Assembly (NCBI GenBank): GCA_022925895.1
Contig: JAKSYS010000242.1
Location: forward strand, 1 to 64,000
Source: Fragilaria crotonensis
Lineage: Eukaryota > Bacillariophyta > Fragilariophyceae > Fragilariales > Fragilariaceae
Reading direction: 5' to 3'
DNA length: 64,000 nt
The position numbers and the translations under genes are program-made. Positions within the stretch are counted from its first letter, which is position 1, and the number at the start of each line of letters is the position of its first letter. The notes beneath the pieces were generated by a model. That model saw only the letters and a list, made by a program, of their open reading frames with translations. It did no database searches and was not told the DNA's origin. This document shows positions 10,930-23,500 of this stretch, in pieces.

Positions 10930-11752
10930 TTAGAACTTTATGGGAGCTGTAGAAACACGTCAAAAGAACTCTGAGTAAGCATTATAAGTTATTAGTTATC
11001 ACATGCGATGGATGTCCAATGTACAAGAGTTGAGCATACAATACATATCACACATACATCGGTTGTCGCTCAACTACAACCGCAATGGAGTCATTTGCAA
11101 CAAATGACATAGTTGCGGGCACTGAAAACTATGCTCGCATGCTCCAGCAGTCGGACGAAAACATGAACGAAAGGGTCATTTCAAAAGTAGCAGCATAAAT
11201 AAAAATTTTCCATTCCGGGGACATCCTGAACTGCCATCTGCCTTAAGAACGTGGTATACGTAGAAGCTAAACATGTAAACCGGGATTTTCTGGATGCCCC
11301 GGATGATCATCAGCGCAGGAGGACGACGCTGCTAGATAAACTTAAGAATACATCAGACATTTTTTGTCGCATTCGTGTCCTAAACAGCTTCAACACCACA
11401 TGTCGATGCATCATGAATGATGCGACGAGGTCTTTCACCCTCGAAAGGCACAAGTTCCATCTCGATTTGTCGTCCTCATGTCTTACATCGTACATCAAGA
11501 ACCAAGAAGACAGTGCAATGGGTGTCCCCCCGAAAAGAATGACCAACGAAATGTCGTTCCCGAACTTAACCAGCAAAATCGTAACGCATTCCCTTTTTGG
11601 CCACTCCGACTCAATTCGAATCGCTTGGCCATCTTGGTACATCAACTAACTGCTCTACCTCGGCTGATGAAATGTACTGACTTGCAGGGTGACATTTGTA
11701 GCAAAATACTGGTTAAAATAAACTTGTTTGTGTTTGTTTGCTATACTGTACT

Positions 11753-12541
11753 TTAAAGCAAAACCACAGGAGCAATTAGACCAGATGATAAATGTCTCAC
11801 CGGCACAGGAGAAAGTGTTCTTGCTTTCTTCATCGATGGAAGTTCGTCATCCGCCGACTGTAGCTCTATTCTTTTGCGACTTAATAGAGGAAACTTCACC
11901 AGTGGGGTTGAAGGGACGAGGTGAGCCATTGCGGGGTTGTAAGCTTTGTAGAAATCTTGGTAGCCTGTGCAAAGAGCGATTTCTTTCGCCCAAGCAGTGC
12001 ATTTGGACGCGACAATTGCGAGTCGCTCTGGTGACTTGAACCGTTGTTGAGCCTTTATTATGGCACGCATAGCTAGGAACTTGTTCTTTTGTCTCTCAGT
12101 TGAGATTCGGTGTTCAAAGCCTCGTGCGCATTCGCTTCTTAGTCCCAATTCAAGATCAACACTGGCGTCGAGAATAGGATTATCGAAGATAGCATCGCAT
12201 TCGCGAATACTTTTGCAAAGCTCGCGGGCGTGGGTCTTAAAGTCAGCCAGGTCAGATAGTTGATACCAAAGCTCACAGCGATGCCTATCCGTCATTTCGG
12301 ACGAAGGGGTAACAATTGAGACAACTTCTGCCATCAAGAACGTCACTCGTTTAATTCTTCGACGTGATTCATTCACCGAGGAGGAAGAGATCTGGGCTGG
12401 TACATTCATCGCGGCAACGATTCCGCAATTGACTCGGTAGGTAGTATCATTCACGCAGCACATGTTGTTCGCTTTAAGTCTACCAGTGAAAGGTATTTGC
12501 GGTGTGATTTTGTGACACACGAGCCAGTCGCACTGTTGCAT
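11753..12541 (-). CDS. diatom-specific conserved protein, function unknown
   Basis: The 262-codon frame has a layout I know from a large diatom family of unknown function: a core opening with RRIKRVTFLMAEVVSI, then EMTDRHRCELWYQLSDLADF, a helical region with ARELCKSIRE, a conserved CARGFEHRISTERQ block, and a C-terminal helix with SPERLAIVASKCTAWAKEIAL. Length fits the family (about 220-300 residues). There is no signal peptide or membrane segment, so a soluble protein is expected. The ATG at 12541 gives extra N-terminal sequence; the family core starts near residue 60. No frame breaks are visible. The immediate neighbourhood is intergenic and offers no clue to its role. Confidence 0.65.
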   Translation of the reverse strand: MQQCDWLVCHKITPQIPFTGRLKANNMCCVNDTTYRVNCGIVAAMNVPAQISSSSVNESRRRIKRVTFLMAEVVSIVTPSSEMTDRHRCELWYQLSDLADFKTHARELCKSIRECDAIFDNPILDASVDLELGLRSECARGFEHRISTERQKNKFLAMRAIIKAQQRFKSPERLAIVASKCTAWAKEIALCTGYQDFYKAYNPAMAHLVPSTPLVKFPLLSRKRIELQSADDELPSMKKARTLSPVPVRHLSSGLIAPVVLL

Positions 12542-12544
12542 TCT

Positions 12545-14004
12545 ACGGAGTTTTAATACTGGTGTGAGCGGTCACCCTCTTAATCGTATGTATGATATAC
12601 TCGGAGTACTGGAGAACTAGTACTACGTACTCCGTACGAGGTACACAATTCTCGTTTCTCTACGACGACTATCATTGATGATCATAGTACATGCTCCTAC
12701 GGTTTCTCGAAGTGGTACTCTCGTACCACTATTCCTTTGTGACGTTTGTGATGTATCACCTGTATGTAAAAAAGACTTATGTCCATCGTGTTGAAGTTTT
12801 AGTCACCCTCAGTGCCGCCACGCACATCAAAGAGCGCGAACAAACTCCGTGAAGCGAAAACAATTGACGATTCAAAAAAGGTTCTCATAAATCATTCGGT
12901 TGAATCCCAGAAAACTCCGATTGATCATATTTTATCTCGAAATAGAGCTCATCATAATTCCTCTTAAAGACTGAGAATTCGCAGAACATTCCATGAAATG
13001 AGAAATGACTATAGACGTAAATGAAAAAGTCTAATTCAGAATGACCGCATTACTTGTTCGGATTTTCTGATGTCCCTCAAAATGACCAATATTTGTCATG
13101 AGTCCGAAAGCCTTTAATGTCGATAGTCACTAAAATGTTAGTGGAGACTTCGATACTCCGATTACACCATTCTTGGGCAATTGCTCGGCTGGCGTACACA
13201 GTTCGTTCGTATAAATGTGGAATGTGGATGGTATGATAAATTAAGAGGATGGAGTACATGCGATGGGGAAGGTTTAGTCGAACTCTCATGAGCCAAGTGA
13301 ACGAAACGCTATGTCTAGTCAACAGAGTACACTATGTACGATAGGGAAGGATTCTCGATACAAAAATTTGACCGTTTGGGAAGTCATCCTCGGAACTGCC
13401 ACGTTTTTCCGTCATTGCTGTGTGGCAACGACATGAAAACGGGATAGGGGTTTCTTCGCAATCTCGCTGGAGTATGAACATTCGAATAGTGAACCGATCC
13501 GCGCGGTTCCATGCAGTGTTGAGGGTGGCTGGTGTCTTCATTCGAAGATCAACAACGATTGCGCTTGTCCTCTTATTCGTATGCCATACTCGAGTATGAT
13601 ACAAGATCTAATAACCAGGCGAACGACCATTCCAGAACCTCCTGAAAACGGGATAAGAGTTCGTTCTGTTCGTATTCTCATTGAAGGCCACATGAGTATC
13701 ACAACTTAAACCTATCAACGCATCGATCCGGGGCCATACGGTTGATGGTTGTGCGTGTCTCGATTCTCTAATCCTGAACTGCACCGACACGACTTCGAAC
13801 GATGCAACCAAGTTGAAAAATGGTAACCATACTAATGTGCACCCGAGTCCTTGGAGCATCAGTTTGGTACCTTCTAAAATGGCATTGTGGTTCGCAACGA
13901 TGTGATGGTCCATTGTGGTACAGTCCAGCTTATGTTCAATACAGCTACTTATGACATGCATTTTACGCTCAACACGTTAACAACGAAACCCAGGCGTTCG
14001 GCAC
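12545..14004. other. intergenic stretch without supported genes
   Basis: Only short frames without recognisable motifs or sensible composition occur here. A small GTAC-rich patch lies at about 12595-12730. I see no RNA gene or mobile element. Confidence 0.5.
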
Positions 14005-15057
14005 TCAAACGTTCGAACCGGCAGAAGCTGCGGAAGGTGACTTGGACTTCTGATCGGAAGATTTCGAGCCTCGTGTTCCTTTGCTGAACCATCCCGTTCG
14101 GGCGGATTCCTTTGTGGCACGAGATTCTCCGTCTTCGCTGCGCTGAAACACGGACGAACCGTCTTCCGTAGCCGATGAAACGCGGCGTCCACAGATGAGT
14201 GCCAAGATAACTCTGAGAACGACAGCCGACAAAATCACAATCATGGACATGAGGGCACCAGTCTTGATAGATGTAATGTTCGTCTCGCTAAAGGTGGAGA
14301 CAATCAACTCCTTTGGGGCTCCAAGTTCCCTGTAGATACCAAACTGTGAAGATGTTGAGTGAGACGCAGATTAGAGCGGTGTTGCTAGGTAGCATTGTCG
14401 ACTTACACTTGCCCACGCAAGGACAACAGGAATCACATACTCCGGTCGCGTCGGAAAACCGAGGCTGAAGAATGAAACCACGACCAGGAACGCCAGAGTA
14501 CCAATGGCGACGTAGTATTGTGCATCTGCGTCGACATTGTATTTCACCAAGACAACCGAAAGATTCACCATTGCCGCCGCCAGAATCCAACCGCAATGAA
14601 TGGCAAATGGAAACTTCAAGAGCCAGTAGTCACGGATGGACGTTTTTTCAAGTATGGAGAGTTTGTACTGATCATTGACAATAGTCAGGAGAAAATAAAG
14701 TATAGCAAGCATGAAAATGAGCGAGAGCCAAATAACTTCGAATGAAAAAGCGAGCGTCCAGGCAATTTGACTGACGCATACATTGACATAGTCATATCCG
14801 ATGGCCTTCGCAACCATGGGAGTCGCTCGAAAGGTAGGAAGAAGTTGCACCACAACGAAAATGAATTGGGTTATGAAGATAATGCCCCAAATCGAGAATG
14901 TCAACCCAATCGGTGTCACCAAGGTCTGATACTTTTGAGATAGTTCAGTGTTGGTATTTGTCCCAAACCATCCGAATGATCCTATGCCGAACGTAACTGC
15001 CGTATTAGCAGCGTACGCGATGACGTTCATATAGTTCAGGCAGGAAAGGCGCATCAT
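14005..15057 (-). CDS. TspO/MBR-related polytopic membrane protein, two exons
   Basis: Exon 1 is 15057-14407 and exon 2 is 14343-14005. A 63-base intron (GTAAGT to TTCACAG) joins them in frame to give 329 residues. The N-terminal part contains LVTPIGLTFSIWGIIFITQF, which matches the P-x-G-x-[AT]-F-x-I-W-G signature of the TspO/tryptophan-rich sensory protein superfamily. About six hydrophobic segments are visible, including CVSQIAWTLAFSFEVIWLSL, HCGWILAAAMVNLSVVLVKY and a last one in exon 2 (MSMIVILSAVVLRVILALIC). A basic, Ser-rich soluble tail of about 75 residues follows. Relatives are thought to bind porphyrins or other hydrophobic ligands in membranes. The exact substrate and compartment cannot be read from the sequence. 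The gene is intact and stands alone between GTAC-rich intergenic regions. Confidence 0.75.
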
Positions 15058-15180
15058 GGTTCGTCTTCTTGCTTGAAAGCAGTTCTCTGTTTCAGTTTAT
15101 CGCGAGAGCGGAAGGGATAGTCGATCTCGTTGTCAAGTTTCTTGTGAAAGAGGTGCGCTGACTCATATAGCTTGTCATTC

Positions 15181-16010
15181 CCACATGTTTGCCTTACCCA
15201 TTCGTACCAATGCATTCGTACTTTGTACAAGTACTTGGAACTCAAGGGTACTTGTACCAGATCCCTTGTAAAGTGCTACTGTACTTGGAAAACGTACGTC
15301 ATGTAAGGGCTATCATTCGACTCTACGTACCTGGTACGACTGCAACAACTACTAGTACTGGCTAATACAAGTACTAGAGTACGAGCTAGTACGTAGTACC
15401 AGGTAGAGTACACATACTGTACATGAATACATGTTTCATACTCCAGTACAATTCTTGGAAGTGTTCGAATATGAAGCCGTTGCTACAAGCTATGTACAAA
15501 CTGTACTTGCGCTATGGCTGCCGTACTCCTTGTTACAAGTACTAGTAGCACCTAGTAGTAGTGGAGTACTGACAAGTCCTCGTTGCCGCTGTGCCGTCTG
15601 GTTGGACGTTGGACTGTGCGCTCTGTTACAAAACGGAATGGAAAGGTCCGGTAAACTGCCGTCCCAACCGACGTGAAGATTGCTAAATATTCTACATACG
15701 ATATGAATATACACTCTTGCTCCTTGGAGGCTCGCCGATACGTTATACGTTGGGAATCCTTGGGAACCTGTATGCGACGGTAGAGCCACCGTACCGGGTA
15801 CTCTGTTTTCTGTACTACCGGTACGTGCAGTAGGATGAAATACATCCATGATTATGGATACGTTCGTGGACCCCGGGAATGTTTGCCTTGTACCCGGAGT
15901 ACTACAAGTACCGGTAGTACGTGTATTCATAGTACATCATACTGTAGAGTACCTGGAACAAGTAGTATCGTACTTCTAAATGTGGTACGAGTACCCGATC
16001 ACACCGTACT
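15181..16010. repeat. GTAC-rich intergenic island
   Basis: I count 18 GTAC tetranucleotides in 15181-15480, where about one is expected by chance in 300 bases. They sit in overlapping palindromes such as ACTAGT, AGTACT and GGTACC. No coding sense accompanies them. Confidence 0.8.
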
Positions 16011-16056
16011 GACCTCATCGCCCAAAAAGGACCGCCAATCCGATCCGTAAACAAGA

Positions 16057-16524
16057 ATGGAGACATTAGATTCAGCAGCCATTCTCAACTGCATTGCTTT
16101 GTTCCGTTCCCAGAATATCTGTGTGTGTGTCTTTGATATGGATTTGACTGCAGTGGCAGCCCACAGTCGAGGATGTCTCCTTCACTCAGATCTGGATGCG
16201 TATCTCCGACAAGCGACACCTGATTTTTTGGTGCTGGTTCCAGACAACACATTCAGATGAAGCCAAATATGGAGGTCATGTGCAACCTGTAACTCACATT
16301 CTGGGCGCAGAGCTTGTTCGTGCCCTATTGGAATATCATGTTGCAACGCTGACTGCCAGTGCCTTCGGCGTTGTCGTTGCATACAATCCCCGCCTCCGTA
16401 AGACGGTGAACCCGAATGACTTGATCAAGCATTATCAAATGAGACAAATCCTATGACATTTTGATAATGTGTTGCCGCATCAACTAGTCTTTTATGATGG
16501 TATTGAAGAAACCTTGCGTGTTTG
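16057..16524 (+). pseudogene. HAD-like hydrolase family remnant
   Basis: The start at 16057 leads into VCVFDMDLTAVAAHSRGCL, a HAD-type motif I (DxDxT/V) in the form found in a diatom/oomycete family. The text TPDFLVLVP is then followed by a frame change near 16245. The next frame has THSDEAKYGG, THILGAELVRALLE and FGVVVAYNPRLR, and ends with KHYQMRQIL and a stop at 16454. The same frame continues past that stop with HFDNVLPHQLVFYDG, which fits the end of the family. The motif II region between the two halves appears deleted. The copy has a frameshift, a deletion and an in-frame stop, so it is a pseudogene. Confidence 0.6.
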
Positions 16525-16676
16525 AGACTGTTGTGACTAGCTACTGTAATGTGCAAGCCATTCAATAAGACAATAGAATGGGTTTTCAATGCAACGATAG
16601 TACTATACTAGACAAAATGGAGTGAACAAGAAGTTCCATCATTGATCCCAAATCCTAATTATAGATAGCGACAAAT

Positions 16677-17700
16677 CTATGTCCATCGATCACACCACCA
16701 GCTTCCGGTGCAACAGTCACACGGATTTGCTGGTGGATTTCCTTGTGGGAGGAAATCCGCATGCTTCAGATACTCTAAGTATTCCTCACCCACAATCATG
16801 CATATTGCTTGAGGAATATTACCTTCTAGCTGGTTCATGTGAAACCAATCAATGCTCAACTTGGTTAGTAGGGCAGCTCCTGCTGTGATGGGATGAAGCT
16901 TGTCAATGCATGCTTGGCAACACGCCAGTCTGTCAATCGAACCAACTGGCCGAGGTATTGATTGTGCCTGTTAAGTCAATGCCCAACATTTCCAATGGAA
17001 TCAGATGAAGCATGCTGTATAGCTCCTCCGGAATAGAATCTGTGAGTCCATTCTCAAACAGTTGCTACGATAGTAGACATGACAAGTTTGCAAAGTTTAT
17101 TGCTCGTCCCAGGTAAGAGTTTCTTCCTTCAGACATCTTGTTGCGGAATTGGTTATGGTTAGTGTCGTGCTTGTGACCACTTGAGAGTTGCATGGTCGAC
17201 TGAACCACCAATGCCACTATGATGAAATGCACACCACCAAACATCATGACAGGGCAACAAGTAGTAACAAAGACGCACCAGAGTCTCCTTATGATGCTTG
17301 ACATGATCATAGAATCTTGGTCACTCCCCTTGTAGATGAAATCATGAGGTTGATAGCTTCAAATTCTTTCTCATTGTGATTGCCACATTTAGGGCCATGG
17401 TTTTGTCATCAGGAATGTAGCAATTTACAGAACCACTGTGCAAGACATTTGGTGGAACAGATTCGCCTCTCAATGGAAGCTTTAGAGGCGGAGAAGCAAG
17501 GATCTGCTGAGGACGGATACTTGAGGTTGTCATCATCATTCGCGTTGTTGTCTTCTCCAATGTTTGGAAACACACTTGGAGGAAAAACTATGAGAATTCC
17601 TCACCTGACAAACAAGATTGAGATGGCGACCGACTCTTCGTTAGTCTGGACCCTTCACCTCCGTTGAAGCAGAACCCTACTAGGCGCAGCAATGTTGATA
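16677..17700 (-). pseudogene. LRR membrane-receptor remnant
   Basis: Read on the minus strand, scattered frames give the same order as the intact LRR gene at 20.6 kb. First comes a cytosolic piece with MALNVAITM (compare AVAVAI in the intact gene). Then comes a hydrophobic stretch near 17190-17300, LRR text with ENGLTDSIPEELYSMLHLIP near 17010-17060, and finally LSIDWFHMNQLEGNIPQAIC with NPCDCCTGSWWC at 16690-16730. The last block matches the CDCCTxCC end of diatom LRR receptors. Many stops and missing repeats show that it is a dead copy. It sits in the orientation opposite to the intact gene. Confidence 0.55.
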
Positions 17701-17709
17701 AGAAAATCC

Positions 17710-20560
17710 TCTTTGAGCTCCTTTTTCATATTCCTTGCTCCCTTCCTTCTTCAGACCAGCAGTTACATGCAGCATCCCGTCACTTTAAGTCCAAAACTAT
17801 GCACCACGCTCACGGGCATTGGGATGATATGCTTTTGCAGAATTGGGGGAGCTTGGATGAACAACGTCCATCAAACTATGGAGTGGTGATCAAACTGAAT
17901 CTGGTATAGTACAGGCTTCTTTAAAAATGGGGAAATTACAGTTAAGCCCTCTTAAAAGATTTTTCAAAGTAGTACTGGGAGTGCAATGATGCTCTTTGTA
18001 TACCTTCCAATTTTCATGTTAGTTGTCCCATCCAGTAGACAACAAAATGGCCATGATACGTAACATTGCTGTCCATTTTTTGTCACCGTTTCATTTCCAA
18101 TGTGTTCACATCTGAGTTGAATCATTCAGGATGTTTCATTGATAAACCGTCTATGCTGGACTGTGGTCATAAGTATTTGCAGGTGAGGTCTGTCTCATTA
18201 ATGGCGCTTCATTCAAGACGTCCTCATGATTGGAAAGAGCTCCAGCACAGACTGCCTCCTCATACACAGTTGAGATGGTTCATTATTTGCAGGATAACAA
18301 GCAACGGTGATTAAAAAATCAACACTAATGGATCACCCAATGATTGTGAAGAAGACTTGACTGTGAAGGAAAGTTAATGAGGAACAAGCAACTTCATTAG
18401 GATGCCGGTGATGCTGATGATACTGAAGAGGTATCCAACAACGAAAATGATGACAAATCTTTGGACAACTGTGGCAAGGCCGCTGACCTGATTTTGGTCT
18501 TTCAAAACACTGACAACAACCTGATTCAATATGGCTATACTGGAGACACCACTTAGAACAGAGTTTTTTCAGTCAGTCAATTGTCATCTCAAGAAGGTAC
18601 TTTGACAAGAAGTAGAATTCCTGCACACTTTGATGAAAATGGTGGCATTGTTGATGTGGAATGCCATGTCAAGAAAACTGGAGAAGACAATGACACTCAT
18701 GATGTAGATGACGTGAAGTAACTAGTACTCCATATCTTGTACTGGCTGCACATTTTGCTTGTTTCACTAGTACTATCTTCTTTGCTGTACTCCGGCAGTG
18801 CAGCAGCGTCTTTGGTTATGACCTCTGCAGCCACAATTTGAACAAAGAATCGGCAAATCCTCTACAGCCAGGAATTTGCTGTGTCTTCTTATTGTTTTGA
18901 TCCAAGTCCAACCAGACTGCTGTGTTGCAACCAGCAGTGGCTTTGCAACACCATCATATTGATACCATCCAAACTAACTGGGAAGACATTTCTCTTGAAA
19001 GTATTATTGATATTCCCAAGAAACATGTCATTCTTGTCAAACAAATTCATGATTACATAATTCAAGTCCACTACCTTCCACTTTCTGTTCATGTCATGGG
19101 AATGTTGGCAAGGAAACATTCATCTTGCCATGCCTTGCAGCCAGGAACACCATCGCAATATGGGAAATTGCTTTTGTTCCTGTTAACTACTATGGCAACA
19201 CCTGTTTCCTTAATGTTGTTGCAAACATAACAGATGGGAACAGCAATTTCACCATCTTCTGTTTTTAGAGAATTTTCGTGTCATGAGCGACGGGCGACGG
19301 CCAAAGGCCCGCCTACACATGGTAGTATTGCTTGTCCTGTCTGCCACAGAGCTCAAATATATTGGTACTGCGAGTGTGTTACTCGGTGTGTAGTGTATAG
19401 TGTGTCGTATACTGCATTTTAGATCACCGCACAGGTAGTAAGTAGGACTGTAGTACCAGGAGGTAGAACCAGTATTTTTTTCCCCAAATCCTGCTTCTGG
19501 AAGCAGTCGTGCTTCTTGGACTACATTGTTTTGTATGTGTGACACATGAACGTGTTTTTCACCGGTCCGCTGAAATCCATTTTGTCGAGACATGCCTTGC
19601 GCCCTTTGTGTTCCACGACCCAATGGCTGCCTTACTTGGGTGCCAGTTGAGGGAGTACGCACCACCAGGTACTGTAGTGTTGGTACTTGATCATTCTGAA
19701 ATGACGGAATGGCGTCGAACGCGTATGATGTACGTGCGACCTTCGACCTTCTACTGTATGTCATATGAATATCATACAGACGTCGAGAGTCTTCCCAAAT
19801 CCCAAATCTACGGAAGTACTGAGACGGTTACGCAGTTCTACAGTACTTGTTTTTGGCTACTTCCATAATTGGAGAGGGGTATTGTGTGGTCTATTCATAC
19901 ATGCAACATGCGACCCAGCGAGTATACCAGTCGTACACATCTTGCTTCGATTTTTGTATGAAAATCATTCGGCAACGAAGGGAAAAATCTGGTTTTCAAT
20001 TTTTCGATGAGACGACTGCTGCATTAACAGTTACTACTACTGCAACTACTGGGTACCGTAGGGCATACTGGCGAGTATGATAGGGCGTAGGGCGTAGCGG
20101 TGTCTCGGTGCAGAACTGGCAGTAATGTACTAGCCGCGGACTACTGTATGCCTACAGTACCAGGTTGTACCTCGCAGTCGTACATAGTATCATATGGAAC
20201 TCTGAGCTCGTCATAATACACATGTAAGCTGAGAAAGAAATGGGAGTACATGTGTATTTATATATACATGTGTTGTTTATACATGGAAATTGCGTGGGTC
20301 AACCTGGACAGTTTTCCTCCTCAGTCCACACGTATACATAGTGAACCAGGTATGCATACTTGCGGTATGAATACTTGCATCCCCCCCCCGGACACCCGGA
20401 GCCCGGAGTACAATTTTTGGAGCGCAGTGCACATATGAACCCACTTTCTGATTTGCTCTCTTTGCTCGATCAGGCGAAAGGTCAAGTTGGAACCGAGTTG
20501 TAAACGAACGATCTGCAAGCTGCACATTAACAGCGATAAACTCTTGCCTAGCTCCTTCAC
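17710..20560. other. gene-poor stretch
   Basis: No supported gene was found. A plus-strand patch at about 18390-18720 has protein-like composition (DENGGIVDVECHVKKTGED) but contains a stop and no recognisable family. A minus-strand patch near 19060-19260 reads CYVCNNIKETGVAIVV with scattered Cys and stops. Both may be remnants of old genes. A GTAC-rich patch lies at 20130-20440, and C9 occurs at about 20383-20391. Confidence 0.4.
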
Positions 20561-20569
20561 GTTATTCTC

Positions 20570-23500
20570 ATGTCGTCATCCGGTAGGTGCTTACAGTTGC
20601 ATATTGGTGGTGGTGTTTGTTGCTCTATTTCCTCCTTCGTACATCACCATGTGCTGGCCGTTGCGTTGATCGTAGAAACATGGAAGCATTCCACGGAGCG
20701 ATAACTTTGTTGTTTCAATCTTTTCGTCTCATCCTAGTTCAAAATCCCCTTTAAAATTGGTTATTCATGAACAGGGAAAGGAGGAAAAGGAGGTGGACGC
20801 TTCACTTCAAGGGCAACAGTTCCAGGAGCTGTTTCGGTCCCAGCCAATGAGGAACCAGAAGTGGCTGCAGCACAACCAACAACACCACCACCATCAACAA
20901 CGCCATCATCAATAAATTCATCACCATCAGCGGTTCCAGAACCTGGCACTGACGTGCCACGAATCCCGTCGCGCCCTGGCAAACAGCGAACTGTCGCTCC
21001 AGCGACTCAACCTGGCGCTGTTAGTATGAATTCTGTATCCAACTCAGCAGTGTCAGACAGTAGTAACGCCGGTGCGGACGCGGATGGAATACACAGCATC
21101 AGTGCCATCGAGCCGGAACCCCTTATGACAACCAGACCAGCTGTAACGTCCAGTCCTAACGCCGATTCCCCAGTGTCGTCGCAAACAGCTGCCAAGGGCC
21201 GTCGTACGACTGCGCCGGCGACTGCGCCAGGTGCTGTCCACTCCGCAGCGGAGGAACCAGGTAGGGACAGCGACCAGCCTCGGTCGTCCTCCGAAATTGT
21301 GGTGCCACAATCCGGGAAGAGTCGTCGCAGTTCCGCACAGGCGGCTTCGGTTCCGGGAGCTACTTCTGTAGGAGGTAATTCATCACAAACGACGCGTCGC
21401 CTTGCCTCCCCCGATGGGTCCGAAGGCGCCGCACTCCCCGCGGTTCCGCGTGCTCGTGATACCGAACTATTGTCGACAACCGCAGCGACAGGCATACTTG
21501 ATACCACTAGTGCTGACGACCAGGAACCACCTCTGTCTCCAGGAGCTGCTAGCACCCATGGCGTCGACGCAGCCAGAGTGTACGTCACACCCGAACATCC
21601 GGGAAGCTATTCCACGACAAGCCTTATCTCACAAGACTCGTCGGCCTCATCCAGGGATCCTCGACTCCACCGCGTTCCATCCAGTGGTGATACTCAGGCT
21701 TTGGTCTCAAACTTGACGGCCTCGCAGGATTTGGCAGCCAAGGATCGTCGCACACGCCGTGCCGAGCCAAGTGTTCCGGGAGCTCATCATGTGGCTGGCG
21801 CGCAGGACACTTCAGATGCAGTGGCCTTGTCCAAGGATCCTCGCGCTCGTCACGAAGCACAGCGAACAGGCGGGGATTCCGCGAAGAGCCGCATGCCGCC
21901 GCGTGCCGAAGTGGTGACTGCAGGAGAACAAGAACCGACTTCGGTGATCAGTGCTGAAGATCCTGAACAACCGTATCACTCCATTACTTCCGTGGGAGCT
22001 GGAGACGTGGGAAACGGAAACCGATATGAAGCCGATGCCAAGGTTGCCGAATCGAGTGGTGTCTCGATCCCTGAACATTCCCGCGACGTTTTTGTTGTGG
22101 ACCGAACACCTGCTGTCACCTCCAACGACATCAAGGATCCTTATGACGACCCCCACAAGAGCCCGCTAGACGAGGAGCAGCCTTCGCGTGGTCCCATGGC
22201 CAGAAATGCGGCTGCTGTCGCGGCAGCTCTAACGACTGAATCTCGCGGAATCGGCGTTGCACCGGACGTGACGTATGGAACTACTCGGGGTGGCTCAAAT
22301 GACGACAACCTTGCAGTCGCAGTAGCCATTGAAGATGGTGAAAACGAACGCTTTCTTCCAGCAGCAATCGAGTATGACCCTGATTCCAAGCCACCTTTGA
22401 TGAAGAATCGTCGTTTTCGTCTTTACATCATCTCGGGCATTCTTCTCTTTGTCATTGTCATCGTCACGGTCATCCTCGGAGTGGTTGTATTCAAAAAACA
22501 ACCTGGGTATGGGGCGTCAGACGCTCCATCGTTAGCTCCTACGTCCACCATGGATGCGAAATATTACCAACAGTTTGCCCAAGTCCTTGGATACAATGAA
22601 TGGAATTTCACAAGTGATTCCCCCCAAGGTGCTGCAGCCCAGTGGATCATCGAAGAAGACCCTCGAAATTTGGGCGTTGACGATGAGACGCTGACCCAGC
22701 GTTACCTGTTAGCAGTCTTTTTTTACACCACAACGCAAAACGGAGCCCTTTCGTGGCGCTCTTGCAACCCTGATCCTTCCGACAGCACTATCACCGAGTG
22801 CGATTTCCAACAGTATACCGCCCTGGATAATGAAGAGGTGACATACGAACCAAAGCTCTCCTCCCGTTGGATGAGTGGAGTGGACGAGTGCACATGGGCC
22901 GGAGTTCTTTGCAACGATCTCAAGGTCCTTATCGCCATCGAGCTTAGTAAGTGCCTTGCATGTCGAATTGTACGATCTCCTTAACTGGAAAAACATTGTT
23001 CGCTTACACATTGCTGCTTTGTTATCGACTCAGTGGGCCAAAACATTACCGGAACCATCCCTACGGAACTCGCTGCCTTCCCCTTGGTCCAGTCACTGTC
23101 CCTTGCGTTCAATGAGTTTACTGGAACACTTCCGATTACCTTTGCATTGCCCGACAGTGCTCGACAGTTGCTCAATCTTGAAGTTCACGGAAATTACCTC
23201 ACTGGCACCATCCCTTCGGAGTACTTCCAAGCCACCGGTCTTCAGAATTGGAACATCGGCCAAAATCTGTTTACCGGAACTTTGAGCACGGAAATCGGTC
23301 GTTTGACTAACCTGAAAGGTTTTCATACATTTGATAATATGCTCACCGGAACGTTCCCCACCGAAATCGGTCGTTTGGAGTACCTTTCGTTCACCCGTCA
23401 TCAGGAAAATCGGTACACTGGAACAATTCCATCTGAACTTGGCGAGCTGATTTTAATGCAAGAGCTTTGGATGTATTCCAATCAGTTCACGGGCACGATC

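Noticed and set aside
12880-12915. tRNA-like T-loop text
   Set aside because: No matching acceptor stem or anticodon arm could be found around it.
19249-19764. 171-codon minus-strand frame
   Set aside because: Composition and lack of any motif fit a chance frame in GTAC-rich intergenic DNA.
21007-21588. 193-codon minus-strand frame inside the LRR gene
   Set aside because: It is the antisense shadow of the Ser/Thr/Pro-rich exon; its Val/Ala/Gly bias follows from that.
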